DNA of 6,331 bases from assembly GCA_964586285.1 (NCBI GenBank), contig CAZPHU010000166.1, positions 1-6,331 on the forward strand, written 5' to 3'. The notes below the pieces were generated by a model. It ran no database searches and was not told where the DNA came from. It was given only the letters and a program-made list of their open reading frames with translations. Both the position numbers and the translations under genes were made by a program. This DNA comes from CAZPHU01 sp964586285. GTDB lineage: Bacteria > Fibrobacterota > Chitinivibrionia > Chitinivibrionales > CAYFVL01. Positions 5,857 to 6,331 of the stretch are shown here, piece after piece; position 1 is the stretch's first letter, and each line of letters begins with the position of its first letter.

Positions 5857-6331
5857 TCCTGATGTTTTTCAGATCTTTTATGAGGATAGATTCTTTTGAA
5901 ATAATACCCGCACCATCCATTAGTTTAATCGCTTCAAAAACAGAGGTTAAGTGCATATATGTTATTGAAATTTTGTTAGATAGGCTTGGTCCGACCCCGC
6001 TTGCTCCACAAAGACCAGCAACTTACACTGCGAGTCTCCGAACAAGTTTTATTACGGATGCCGGTGAAATGGTGATATGTAATAACGCCGAGCTGATGGA
6101 GCTTAATTTCGGATTTAAAGGATTTGTTAAGAGTACCCAACCGATGCCTGAGGCAAGTACGCCTGAATAGCAGAGAATAAATCTCGAATGCTCCGGGCAA
6201 GCCGATGATTGGTGCGATACCGAAGTCTTTCGTTACGTGTTGCGCGCCTGGCAGGACAATTCCCGCTCATATATACATATTTCCGGCGTAATCATCCCGA
6301 ATTGATACAAAAATGAATCAAATGTTGAGTC
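5857..6331. other. No assignable gene; possible degraded minus-strand coding
   Basis: A 102-residue plus-strand reading (5862-6170) has no ribosome-binding site and does not look like a known family. The minus strand reads more like protein but in pieces: AGIVLPGAQHVTKDFGIAP followed by IIGLPGAFEIYSLLF in one frame (about 6255-6155), then LASGIGWVLLTNPL and ISPASVIKLVRRLAV in another (about 6160-6010), a stop, then NKISITYMHLTSVFEAIKL and MDGAGIISKESILIKDL down to a stop near 5837. If these belong together it is a pseudogene with at least one frameshift and two stops. I do not recognise the family. No terminator, RNA gene or mobile element is visible. Confidence 0.25.

Noticed and set aside
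1..6331. CRISPR array, tRNA or rRNA gene
   Set aside because: No regularly spaced repeats, no tRNA cloverleaf pattern and no rRNA-like stretches were seen on either strand.

Overview
The window reads as an accessory stretch of a Gram-negative bacterial chromosome with a mixture of intact and decaying genes. A caspase-like peptidase of the gingipain family (Peptidase C25) carrying a C-terminal tail like the FlgD/Por sorting domains, a Tat-type lipoprotein signal, and an EF-hand-like secreted protein fit a member of the Fibrobacterota/Bacteroidota/Chlorobiota assemblage (a Fibrobacter- or Chitinispirillum-like lineage is my best guess). This placement is inference; there is no rRNA or marker gene to fix it.

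Layout: 1-167 is the 3' end of an ankyrin-repeat gene, followed by a tiny ORF coupled to it by an ATGA overlap. 287-805 holds a conserved-looking envelope-type hypothetical protein, interrupted by one in-frame TGA. 806-972 has a strong but ownerless ribosome-binding sequence and no gene. On the minus strand, 973-1170 encodes a Tat/lipobox signal peptide with almost no body behind it, and 1278-1514 an intact small membrane protein with a SHOCT domain, with a good sigma-70 promoter at 1571-1599. 1600-1883 is non-coding apart from a possible 23-codon leader; it has direct and inverted repeats built on TTGGACAGCAG / GTCCAAGT. 1884-3704 is a C25 peptidase gene broken by one in-frame TAA and two frameshifts. 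It meets tail to tail, sharing the four bases TTAA, with an intact 552-residue GT-C type membrane glycosyltransferase on the minus strand (3701-5359), which has a near-consensus promoter (5479-5507). 5513-5856 is a headless, frameshifted remnant of a secreted protein with an HxHGF motif and a calcium-loop-like motif. 5857-6331 has no gene I can name; protein-like text on the minus strand is split over frames.

The most consistent signal is asymmetry: the three larger plus-strand genes are all damaged by single-base lesions or nonsense codons, while the SHOCT gene and the glycosyltransferase on the minus strand are intact. No coherent new multi-gene system can be supported from this window; it looks like an eroding accessory region around a working glycosyltransferase.
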